Source: Bacteroidales bacterium UBA3816 (GTDB taxonomy: Bacteria; Bacteroidota; Bacteroidia; Bacteroidales; P3). Taken from it: a DNA stretch of 13,778 nucleotides. The DNA is taken from contig DFDY01000088.1 of assembly GCA_002368955.1 (NCBI GenBank), forward strand, positions 1 to 13,778, in the 5' to 3' direction. Made by a program: the position numbers and the translations under genes. Under the pieces are notes generated by a model. It was not told where the DNA came from. It worked only from the letters and a program-made list of their open reading frames with translations, and made no database searches. This document shows positions 1 to 10,218 of this stretch, piece after piece (position 1 is the stretch's first letter; each line of letters begins with the position of its first letter).

Positions 1-4730
<4,730 letters not shown>

Positions 4731-4769
4731 AATAACGTAATAATGATAAATGACAAAGAAATAACGTAA
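4731..4769. repeat. 10-bp direct repeat upstream of the macroglobulin gene
   Basis: AATAACGTAA occurs at 4731-4740, directly before the start codon, and again at 4760-4769, so the copies are 29 bp apart. They lie in the AT-rich leader. They could be two half-sites for a regulator or chance in AT-rich DNA. A weak -7-like element, TAATATTTG on the minus strand (4783-4775), lies just upstream, with three rather than two bases between TA and TTTG and no clear -33 box. Confidence 0.35.
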
Positions 4770-5306
4770 ATAGCCAAATATTATTGTAGAGCAACAAAAA
4801 GAAAGGACCAACCTACTGGACAGCCCAAATGTGTCTGAAGGTGGCTGGCTGGTAATTCAAACATGTCGCGGGGTAAGCCTAAGTGGCAGCAGCACCGAAT
4901 GCCGTCATCAACGGTCTGATTGTCCCTCAGCGGAAGGATGAAGGCGGCAAAGAACGAGACGCTATCGCCGGCATGGATGGAGAGGTTGAAAACCGACATG
5001 TGGCTAATTATTCTCTCTCCAATAGTACAACTTCTATCCATACAGCAAGCACTGGCCACCCAAAACAAGAATGAAATACATTTTAAAAACGCATCCGACC
5101 CGTTCCACATCGGAATAGTATTGGGCCGGTAACGGATGGATTGCGGAAGAGCTACGGATTTGTGATGGACGAACAGCTAGGAGACTGATGAAAATGACAT
5201 AAAACACAAGACGGCATAAGCATTTTTAGCAGCAGGCAAGGGTGTGGAGCGGACGAAGGGGGGCGAACCTAATGAGGGAGGACGGACGGAGGAAAGTGGG
5301 CTCGAT
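4770..5306. other. Long intergenic region with no firm gene
   Basis: Between the leader of the macroglobulin gene and the terminator of the tRNA there are over 500 bp without a convincing gene. The part from about 5220 to 5300 is G-rich on the plus strand (runs such as GAAGGGGGGCG and GGACGGACGGAGG). I see no tRNA, structured RNA or transposase fragment. The only candidate coding stretch is the 109-codon minus-strand ORF at 4781-5110, listed separately. The macroglobulin promoter must lie somewhere in this region or its leader, but I cannot place it with confidence. Confidence 0.5.
4781..5110 (-). CDS. Doubtful small ORF, 109 aa, possible lipoprotein-like
   Basis: This ORF lies on the same strand as, and 50 bp upstream of, the macroglobulin gene. 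Its N-terminal part has a hydrophobic run (LKCISFLFWVASACC) that could be a signal sequence ending in a poor lipobox (ASAC). The rest is cysteine-rich (CCC at about residue 74) and resembles no family I recognise. Codon use is not obviously wrong for this genome, but there is no recognisable promoter or ribosome site. Neighbouring frames also carry short ORFs of similar length. It may be spurious, a decayed gene, or a real small exported protein. Confidence 0.2.
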   Translation of the reverse strand: MWNGSDAFLKCISFLFWVASACCMDRSCTIGERIISHMSVFNLSIHAGDSVSFFAAFILPLRDNQTVDDGIRCCCHLGLPRDMFELPASHLQTHLGCPVGWSFLFVALQ

Positions 5307-5336
5307 GAAAAAGGAAAAGCCAGACTCACGTCTGGC
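5307..5336 (-). terminator. Rho-independent terminator of the tRNA-Arg gene
   Basis: On the minus strand a perfect 7-bp stem GCCAGAC/GTCTGGC (5336-5330 with 5325-5319) with a 4-nt loop is followed by TTTTCCTTTTT. It lies 32 bp past the tRNA 3' end, as expected for a terminator of a single-tRNA transcript. It also insulates the downstream 4.8-5.3 kb region from tRNA transcription. Confidence 0.85.
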
Positions 5337-5368
5337 CATTCAATTCAAAAAATGAAAACTTATTCTTG

Positions 5369-5442
5369 TGACTCCTGCAGGATTCAAACCTGCAACCTTT
5401 TGATCCGTAGTCAAATGCTCTATTCAGTTGAGCTAAGGAGCC
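5369..5442 (-). tRNA. tRNA-Arg (anticodon ACG)
   Basis: A 74-nt cloverleaf on the minus strand. Acceptor stem GGCTCCT pairs with AGGAGTC (one G-U pair) with discriminator A; D stem GCTC/GAGC; anticodon stem TTTGA/TCAAA with loop CTACGGA, giving anticodon ACG (read as ICG for CGU/CGC/CGA arginine codons); T stem GCAGG/CCTGC with loop TTTGAAT. CCA is not encoded (CAA follows), so it must be added by the CCA-adding enzyme. The D loop (AACTGAATA) has GA where the usual G18-G19 pair stands. The gene has its own promoter and terminator, so it is transcribed independently of its neighbours. Confidence 0.96.
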
Positions 5443-5479
5443 ATGCTGTATCGAGGTGTCTGTCCCTCAAAAGCGATTG

Positions 5480-5510
5480 CAAAGATACGAACTTTTTTGT
5501 GATGAGCAAA
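5480..5510 (-). promoter_or_regulatory. Promoter of tRNA-Arg (Bacteroidota type)
   Basis: On the minus strand the sequence is TTTG (5510-5507), a 19-nt spacer, then TATCTTTG (5487-5480). This fits exactly the primary Bacteroidota promoter consensus TTTG-N19-TAnnTTTG known from Bacteroides. Transcription would start near 5473, giving a leader of about 30 nt before the tRNA 5' end. Confidence 0.85.
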
Positions 5511-5534
5511 ATTTTTTTTTATTTTTTTTATCCG

Positions 5535-5542
5535 TATCTTTG
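5535..5542 (+). promoter_or_regulatory. Candidate -7 element facing the GNAT gene's 3' end
   Basis: TATCTTTG matches TAnnTTTG on the plus strand. The -33 position (5512-5515) is TTTT instead of TTTG, within a long T tract. A transcript from here would start near 5549 and run antisense into the acetyltransferase gene. No good ORF or stable RNA follows on this strand, so it may be inactive or give a short antisense RNA. Confidence 0.4.
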
Positions 5543-5589
5543 CAACGCGCTATTTTTCTATGTTTTGCAAACTGAAATTTTTTTGTCAA

Positions 5590-6132
5590 TCAGAACTTAG
5601 AAGGCTTGCATTTGTAGACTTCACGGTACAAAATATCGCGAATTTCGGCAAATTCTTCATCGTCGATTTCGTATTTTGTCATAATTATCATTGGCACAGT
5701 CACTTGGTCGCCATGATAGGAAGGCTGGATATAATCGAATGAATTGGAAATGAGGCCCATACTGGAATAGAACTCGATGCGGTTTTCGGACACCTCGTCA
5801 TGGGGCCGCTCCACTTCGAGCACTATCTGCTCTTTCTGCTGAGAGAGGAAATTGAGAAAGACCACTTTGCCCAGTCCTTGGTTGCGGAGCTCTTCGGCAA
5901 TGGCGAAATGCTCAATATAGATAAATTCTTTGAAAGTCCAGTAGGTGAGGATTCCTACAGGGTCGTCGCCATCATCGGTGTCGTTGGTGGCAACCATGAA
6001 ATGAAATTTTTGTTTGTTACGATGCTTCAACTCCCCGAAAGGAGGTCGTTCTTCATCGGGAAATGCCGATTCAAATAGATCTTTGGCGAAATGCGTGTGA
6101 TCGGATTGCGAAAGGTCTGTTAACTGGATCAT
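5590..6132 (-). CDS. GNAT family N-acetyltransferase
   Basis: The 180-residue cytoplasmic protein has the acetyl-CoA binding core of GNAT enzymes. The strand YIEHFAIAE (72-80) is followed by the pyrophosphate-binding motif R-N-Q-G-L-G (83-88) and its helix, then strand VLEVERP (104-110) and the C-terminal NRIEFYSSMGL (117-127) typical of motif B. The substrate cannot be told from sequence; small molecules, peptides and protein N-termini are all acetylated by this superfamily. It is the last gene of the co-directional cluster, starting 36 bp after the beta-barrel gene's stop, so it is probably co-transcribed with the glycosyltransferase and sigma factor. The length is normal for the family. 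An AT-rich leader without Shine-Dalgarno precedes the ATG. Confidence 0.88.
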   Translation of the reverse strand: MIQLTDLSQSDHTHFAKDLFESAFPDEERPPFGELKHRNKQKFHFMVATNDTDDGDDPVGILTYWTFKEFIYIEHFAIAEELRNQGLGKVVFLNFLSQQKEQIVLEVERPHDEVSENRIEFYSSMGLISNSFDYIQPSYHGDQVTVPMIIMTKYEIDDEEFAEIRDILYREVYKCKPSKF

Positions 6133-6168
6133 TTAATTGTTAAGGTGTTATATGATAAATTATTTTCT

Positions 6169-7074
6169 CTAGTCGAAGAACCTGAAATTATTGACATTGA
6201 AACGGAAGAAGACGACGTGCTGGGGAGCATAGCAGTCGTCGTTGTTGTAGTCGGTGAACTTGGTCTGCACATAGTAGAAGGAGTAGCCAAAGTCGATGCT
6301 GCCCACCTTGGAGAGGTAGCTGGCGGCCAGGGTGCCGAACCCGCCGATGCCGATGGCACCTTCGTTGAGGTAGTCATAGGCGGCGGTATAGGCCGATGGG
6401 GGGTAGCCTCCCCAAACGTCGAGAATGCTGTAGGTGCGGCCCGCCACACGGATGCCGTTCTGAGAGACTACGGTGCTGTTGAGGTCGAAACCCAAGTCCA
6501 CTTCCAGGTCAATCAGATTGGTGAGAGGAATGCGCTTGGCAATGCCAAAGTCGATGAGTGTGCGGCGCTCGATGCCGTAGATGTCGGAGGTGACATATTG
6601 GTTGGAGCCGAGGATGCCGGTGCCGTTGTTGCTGGAGAGGTTGAAACGGCCGGCGGCAGTGAGCTGGCTGTAATCGAAACGGAGCAGCCATCCCCAGCCA
6701 CTTTCATAGACATAGCGAAAGCCTACGCCCAGCTGGTAGGTGAGGCGGTAGTACATATTGGGGTATTCGACCACCTGCAACTGGGAGTAGTCGCCAATGG
6801 CACTGGGCGAGATGTAGCCGCCGTCCACCAGGCTGTTCCATATTTGAGGGCCGTACATTTCGCTGTGGAGCACTCGGTCGATGGTGTTGGTGTTGCCGGG
6901 GCGACCGCTATAGAAATTGGCCTGCTTGCTGTTGGGGATAAGCAGTCCGGCATCAACGGTGAGATAAAGCCCAGACATACGGTGAACTTCGCCAGCGGAC
7001 TTTTTCCTTTGTGCCTGTAGCGGCAAAGAGATGACTAAGAAAAGAATGAGGAGAAGGGATAGTTGGTGCTTCAT
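6169..7074 (-). CDS. Outer-membrane beta-barrel protein
   Basis: The 301-residue protein begins with a Sec signal peptide (about residues 1-22, MKHQLSLLLILFLVISLPLQAQ), likely cut around QAQ. The mature part alternates polar and aromatic/hydrophobic residues in strands such as YYRLTYQLGVGFRYVY, WGWLLRFDYSQLTAAGRFNL, LIDLEVDLGFDLN, VGSIDFGYSFYYVQTKF and HVVFFRFNVNNFRFF. Aromatic residues crowd the end, as expected for barrels inserted by the BAM machinery. I do not recognise a specific family, so transported substrate or function is unknown. Its ATG overlaps the stop of the sigma-factor gene (ATGA, 7071-7074), so translation is probably coupled and amounts matched. That makes this protein a plausible partner or output of the sigma factor. 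Confidence 0.85.
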   Translation of the reverse strand: MKHQLSLLLILFLVISLPLQAQRKKSAGEVHRMSGLYLTVDAGLLIPNSKQANFYSGRPGNTNTIDRVLHSEMYGPQIWNSLVDGGYISPSAIGDYSQLQVVEYPNMYYRLTYQLGVGFRYVYESGWGWLLRFDYSQLTAAGRFNLSSNNGTGILGSNQYVTSDIYGIERRTLIDFGIAKRIPLTNLIDLEVDLGFDLNSTVVSQNGIRVAGRTYSILDVWGGYPPSAYTAAYDYLNEGAIGIGGFGTLAASYLSKVGSIDFGYSFYYVQTKFTDYNNDDCYAPQHVVFFRFNVNNFRFFD

Positions 7075-7676
7075 AGGCTGTGCTTGTGTTTTTGGATGGT
7101 CTGGGCAAGGAGCATACGAGCGCGGCGCAACTGTATCTTCATTGTACCCAAGGGGATGTGCAACTTTTGGGCTATCTCTTCGTAAGAGAGGTCCTCATAG
7201 TATCGCATCTTAACTATCTGGCGGTAGCGGGGAGGCAGTTGGTCGACCAGTTGACGGATTAGGGCGATACGTTGCTCTGTGATGAGGGCTTCCTCGGGGT
7301 TGTCGTCGTCGGAAGGGATGGGGTACTCGTAGGGTTCGTCCTCGTCATTGACGGCTAGGTCGCTCAGCGGGATGGTGTCCATATGTTGGCGGCGGATGAA
7401 GTCGAGGCCGCGGTTGCTGGCGATGGTGAAGAGCCAAGTGGCAAAGCTATACTTGGGCGTGAAGGTGTGCAACTGGCAGAAAGCCTTGCCAAAGGTTTCA
7501 ATGGTGAGGTCGTCGGCATCGACGGGGCTATGGGTCATGCGGAGCAGCATCATGTAGATGGGCTCGCGATAGAAACGCATCAGTTCAGAATAGGCCCGCT
7601 GGTCGCCTTTCTCTCGGGCGGCCAAGACCAGTTGATAGTCCCGCTGGGCTTTATCGCTAAGCTGATTGTTATCCAT
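7071..7676 (-). CDS. ECF-type RNA polymerase sigma factor (sigma-70 family)
   Basis: The 201-residue protein has the two-domain plan of extracytoplasmic-function sigma factors. Region 2 covers about residues 26-97, with DADDLTIETFGKAF (53-66) and the core/-10-binding stretch FATWLFTIASNRGLDFIRR. An acidic linker of about 30 residues (105-132, EDEPYEYPIPSDDD) follows. Region 4 covers about 136-191, with the helix-turn-helix LSYEEIAQKLHIPLGTMKIQL and an Arg-rich recognition end. It directs RNA polymerase core to a specific promoter set. No FecR-type or zinc-binding anti-sigma gene lies beside it; the overlapping downstream gene encodes an outer-membrane barrel and the upstream gene a glycosyltransferase, pointing to envelope-related targets. 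Control could be transcriptional or through an unlinked partner. The linker is long and acidic, and might affect activity; that is inference. Confidence 0.93.
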   Translation of the reverse strand: MDNNQLSDKAQRDYQLVLAAREKGDQRAYSELMRFYREPIYMMLLRMTHSPVDADDLTIETFGKAFCQLHTFTPKYSFATWLFTIASNRGLDFIRRQHMDTIPLSDLAVNDEDEPYEYPIPSDDDNPEEALITEQRIALIRQLVDQLPPRYRQIVKMRYYEDLSYEEIAQKLHIPLGTMKIQLRRARMLLAQTIQKHKHSL

Positions 7677-7696
7677 TTTAAGCTCCGTAGTGCCTT

Positions 7697-8854
7697 TTAT
7701 TTCTTAGGTAACGGAGATATTGATAAAATAGTATTTGCAAATAAAAAATATATTTCGAGAAGGGGCGACAACCAATAGACGACTGGCTTGACCATCAGCC
7801 TGCCCGAGGCCTGGGCGGCGGCAACTATCTGCCAAGCCAGCTTGACCAGCAGGGCAGCGGCCAGAACGGGCCAGGGCATGGTTCCGGCCAACAGCAGGAG
7901 GGCTCCAGCCAGATAGAAGAGGACCACAGAGAGGGGACGGACGAGCCGCTGGAGTTTGAGGCCGAAGGGGTAGTATTTGTGGGTGACAGTGCGGTGCTTA
8001 CGGTAGGAATGCCACTGGGCCACCGTGGGCATGGGCTCCACCAGGGTGAAGGAGTCGGGGGTGAGCACCACGCGTGTGTTGGCACCGTTGCTGTTTTGGT
8101 TGACAAACATGTCGTCGGCACCGTCGGGAATGCTGTAGTGATAGATGAATCCGCGGTTGCGCATGAACATGCTGCGCCGGTAGCTGAGGTTGCGTCCGTT
8201 GCCGGTGAAGGGGCAGCGCATGATGGCGGCACCCAGATACTCGGTGCTGTAGTCGAGGTTGTCATACTGCTGCAGCCAGTTGAAAAGGCTGTTTTTGGGC
8301 TGTATGCCGCTATAGCCCAGGACGATTTCGGTCTTGTCGCTCTCATAGCCTGCCACCATCTCTCTCAGCCAGTGGAAATTGGTCAGGTCGATGGGGCGGC
8401 AGTTGGGGTCGGCAAAGATGAGTATGTCGTTCTTGGCCGACTTGATGCCCATGGACATGGGATATTTCTTGCCCCGGTAGCCGTTGGCGTTTTCCACCAT
8501 GGGGACCACCTTGAGGTGGGCGTAGTTCTTGCAGAGGATTTTGAGGACCGACACGGTATCGTCGGCCGACCGGTTGTCCACAACGACCACCTCAAAATCG
8601 GGGTAGTCCTGCTCCAACAGGTAGACCAGGTTGGTCTTGAGCCACTCGGCATCGTTCTGCGCCGTGAGGACCACCGACACGGGAGGCAGCAGGACGACGT
8701 CGGAAGCGGGTTGTTTTTTCTTTCGTGGACCTCGGTAATGACCCACGCGGAAATAAAAGAGACCGTAATAAATGCACAAAACAATCAGACTTATCGCCAA
8801 AACGGCGGTCAGCGTCAGCGTGTAAGGTTCTGTCAATATATGAGAAAAGTCCAT
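7697..8854 (-). CDS. Membrane-anchored family 2 glycosyltransferase
   Basis: The 385-residue inner-membrane protein transfers a sugar from a nucleotide-activated donor to an unknown acceptor, probably for a surface polysaccharide or glycan. One transmembrane helix (about 15-35) precedes a basic loop (RGPRKKK). The cytoplasmic GT-A domain has PVSVVLTAQNDAEWL (58-72), VVVDNRSADDT (90-100), a DxD-like site FADPNC (148-152, with D149) and an acid pair DGADDMF (244-250) where the catalytic base is expected. W281..RKHR (281-288) resembles the QxxRW region of processive GT2 enzymes. Three helices follow (about 306-324, 328-347, 359-378). The architecture resembles chitooligosaccharide/hyaluronan synthase-like GT2 proteins. 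It is the first gene of the cluster, 20 bp ahead of the sigma factor. DPN instead of DAD is a mild deviation. Acceptor and product cannot be inferred. Confidence 0.9.
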   Translation of the reverse strand: MDFSHILTEPYTLTLTAVLAISLIVLCIYYGLFYFRVGHYRGPRKKKQPASDVVLLPPVSVVLTAQNDAEWLKTNLVYLLEQDYPDFEVVVVDNRSADDTVSVLKILCKNYAHLKVVPMVENANGYRGKKYPMSMGIKSAKNDILIFADPNCRPIDLTNFHWLREMVAGYESDKTEIVLGYSGIQPKNSLFNWLQQYDNLDYSTEYLGAAIMRCPFTGNGRNLSYRRSMFMRNRGFIYHYSIPDGADDMFVNQNSNGANTRVVLTPDSFTLVEPMPTVAQWHSYRKHRTVTHKYYPFGLKLQRLVRPLSVVLFYLAGALLLLAGTMPWPVLAAALLVKLAWQIVAAAQASGRLMVKPVVYWLSPLLEIYFLFANTILSISPLPKK

Positions 8855-8858
8855 TTTG

Positions 8859-8874
8859 TTGATTAATTAATCAA
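8859..8874. promoter_or_regulatory. 16-bp perfect palindrome in the glycosyltransferase leader, possible operator
   Basis: TTGATTAATTAATCAA is self-complementary over all 16 bases. It lies between the predicted minus-strand -7 element (8886-8879) and the ATG at 8854, only 4 bp from the start codon. That is where a dimeric repressor would block transcription or where a hairpin would affect translation. It is AT-rich, so chance is possible. Confidence 0.5.
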
Positions 8875-8878
8875 TTTG

Positions 8879-8886
8879 CAAAAATA
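8879..8886 (-). promoter_or_regulatory. Candidate promoter -7 of the glycosyltransferase-sigma-barrel-GNAT cluster
   Basis: TATTTTTG followed by CA on the minus strand matches TAnnTTTG and the same extended form (TATyTTTGCA) seen at other promoters in the window. The -33 TTTG is not present at the 19-nt spacing. The site is about 24 bp upstream of the start codon, leaving a very short leader that contains the palindrome. Conserved -7 with poor -33 may mean an activator or another sigma factor, perhaps the one in this cluster. Confidence 0.5.
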
Positions 8887-8909
8887 TATAATATTTTCGA
8901 TTTTTTTTG

Positions 8910-8917
8910 TATCTTTG
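8910..8917 (+). promoter_or_regulatory. Promoter -7 of tgt
   Basis: TATCTTTG followed by CA matches the Bacteroidota -7 element. The -33 position (8887-8890, TATA) is poor. A start near 8924 would give a leader of roughly 58 nt before the tgt ATG. It is divergent from, and only 23 bp away from, the -7 of the glycosyltransferase cluster, so occupancy of the two promoters may interfere. Confidence 0.65.
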
Positions 8918-8927
8918 CACATTGAAA

Positions 8928-8975
8928 TATCAACCGACTGTTGATAACTTTACATCATGACACACTGAGAGGTTG
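8928..8975 (+). promoter_or_regulatory. tgt leader with two alternative hairpins
   Basis: TATCAAC (8928-8934) pairs perfectly with GTTGATA (8940-8946), giving a 7-bp stem and 5-nt loop at the start of the leader. CAACC (8931-8935), which lies in that stem, can instead pair with GGTTG (8971-8975). GGTTG overlaps a Shine-Dalgarno-like GAGAGG (8967-8972) spaced 9 nt from the ATG. The arrangement could switch ribosome access, but the helices are short and it does not match the preQ1 riboswitch patterns I know. Confidence 0.35.
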
Positions 8976-8981
8976 CCATTT

Positions 8982-10112
8982 ATGAAATTTGATATTATAA
9001 TAGAAGACAATAAAAGTAACGCGCGCGCAGGCGTCATCCATACTGACCACGGCGATATACCCACCCCTATTTTTATGCCTGTGGGTACGCAAGGGAGCGT
9101 AAAGGCCGTGCACCAGCGCGAGTTGCGCGAGGATGTGGATGCCAAAATCATCCTCGGCAACACCTATCATCTTTACCTTCGCCCCGGTCTTGACATTCTG
9201 AAGGCGGCCGGTGGACTGCACGGTTTCAACGGATGGGAGCGTCCGCTGCTGACCGACAGCGGCGGCTTTCAAGTGTTTTCGCTGGCCGAGAACCGCAAAC
9301 TGAAAGAGGAGGGCTGCACCTTCCGCTCACACATCGACGGCTCCAAGCACCTCTTCACCCCCGAGCGGGTGATGGATATTGAGCGCGTCATTGGGGCCGA
9401 CATTATGATGGCCTTTGACGAGTGCTGCCCAGGCGAGAGTGACTACCGCTATGCCAAGAAGGCCATGGAGCTGACACACCACTGGCTGGACCGCTGCTGC
9501 CAGCGTTTTGGCGAGACGGAACCGCTCTACGGCTATCACCAGAGCCTTTTCCCCATAGTGCAGGGCTGCAAGTACCCTGACTTGCGGCGGCAGTCGGCTG
9601 AATACATTGCCTCCAAAGAGGCCGAGGGCAACGCCATCGGCGGACTGGCCGTGGGCGAGCCCACCGAAACCATGTACGAGATGATTGAAGTGGTCAACGC
9701 CATCCTGCCCAAGGACAAGCCCCGCTACCTGATGGGCGTAGGCACCCCGGCCAACATCTTGGAAGGCATCGAACGGGGCGTGGACATGTTCGACTGCGTG
9801 ATGCCCACACGCAACGGGCGCAACGGCCTTCTGTTCACCCGCCACGGCACCATCAACATCAAAAACAAGAAGTGGGAGTCCTGTTTCGAGCCCATCGACC
9901 CCGAAAGCCATGCCGAGTGCGACCGCGTATACACCCTGGCCTATCTCCACCACCTCATTCGGGCCGAAGAAATTCTCGGTTTGCAAATCTGTTCTATTCA
10001 CAACCTCACCTTCTATCTTTGGCTTGTGACCCAGGCCCGCGAGCACATCATTGCAGGCGACTACACTCAGTGGAAAGCCAACCTCCTGCCCGAACTAGAC
10101 AAAAGAGTTTAA
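8982..10112 (+). CDS. tgt: tRNA-guanine(34) transglycosylase (queuine/preQ1 tRNA-ribosyltransferase)
   Basis: This cytoplasmic enzyme swaps guanine 34 of tRNAs with GUN anticodons (Asp, Asn, His, Tyr) for preQ1 in bacteria, a step of queuosine synthesis. The 376-residue length is usual. Visible motifs are GTQGSVKAV (35-43), TDSGGFQVFSL with catalytic Asp92, FDECCP with substrate-binding Asp146, the IVQG loop (192-195), GGLAVGE (220-226), and FDCVMPTRNGRNG with nucleophile Asp271. SIHNL keeps the zinc-ligand His340, but the usual CxCxxC is replaced: aligned positions carry Ser, Ala and Asp, and only a displaced Cys313 remains. I believe Bacteroidota homologues share this loss. The ATG at 8982 is chosen over an in-frame TTG at 8973 because MKFD is the normal family N-terminus and GAGAGG sits 9 nt upstream. 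No other queuosine gene lies in the window. Confidence 0.96.
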   Translation: MKFDIIIEDNKSNARAGVIHTDHGDIPTPIFMPVGTQGSVKAVHQRELREDVDAKIILGNTYHLYLRPGLDILKAAGGLHGFNGWERPLLTDSGGFQVFSLAENRKLKEEGCTFRSHIDGSKHLFTPERVMDIERVIGADIMMAFDECCPGESDYRYAKKAMELTHHWLDRCCQRFGETEPLYGYHQSLFPIVQGCKYPDLRRQSAEYIASKEAEGNAIGGLAVGEPTETMYEMIEVVNAILPKDKPRYLMGVGTPANILEGIERGVDMFDCVMPTRNGRNGLLFTRHGTINIKNKKWESCFEPIDPESHAECDRVYTLAYLHHLIRAEEILGLQICSIHNLTFYLWLVTQAREHIIAGDYTQWKANLLPELDKRV

Positions 10113-10157
10113 ACTGAAAAAAAACGCAACAAGGAGTTAAAAAATAGTTAAATACGA

Positions 10158-10174
10158 TATTATTTGCAGCAAAT
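10158..10174 (+). promoter_or_regulatory. Weak promoter-like element and small palindrome upstream of the T9SS cargo gene
   Basis: TATTATTTG (10158-10166) resembles TAnnTTTG but has three bases between TA and TTTG, and no TTTG lies at the -33 position. It overlaps a 13-bp palindrome ATTTGC-A-GCAAAT (10162-10174). The 106-bp gap after tgt contains no terminator hairpin, so read-through from tgt is also possible. A second AT-only palindrome, AAAAAATATTTTTT (10205-10218), abuts the start codon. Confidence 0.3.
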
Positions 10175-10218
10175 CCACAAAAAAATAGTCTTATAGATAG
10201 ATAAAAAAAATATTTTTT

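Larger units (their letters stand above)
5477..5545. repeat. 13-bp perfect inverted repeat containing two outward-facing -7 elements
   Basis: TTGCAAAGATACG at 5477-5489 and its exact reverse complement at 5533-5545 flank 43 bp of A/T-tract DNA. Each arm contains TATCTTTG, one facing left (tRNA) and one facing right. The arms therefore form a back-to-back promoter pair. Only the left-facing one has a proper -33 box. Confidence 0.85.

Noticed and set aside
5318..5600. Plus-strand ORF 5244-5600 across the tRNA
   Set aside because: It runs through the terminator, tRNA and promoter of tRNA-Arg on the opposite strand; not a plausible protein.
6145..7020. 291-codon plus-strand ORF opposite the beta-barrel gene
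   Set aside because: Antisense shadow: the minus-strand frame has a signal peptide, barrel strands and the ATGA overlap with the sigma gene, while this frame is low-complexity Ala/Val/Gly.
7979..8866. 295-codon plus-strand ORF opposite the glycosyltransferase gene
   Set aside because: Antisense shadow of a clear GT2 protein; also runs over the divergent promoter region without its own start signals.
8967..9010. AGAGGTTG before tgt as a preQ1-I riboswitch aptamer
   Set aside because: Only the first stretch resembles the aptamer. The matching CCCTCT strand and the A-rich tail with CTAA are missing, and the start codon interrupts the region.
9327..10046. 239-codon minus-strand ORF opposite tgt
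   Set aside because: Antisense to a highly conserved enzyme; no recognisable domain.
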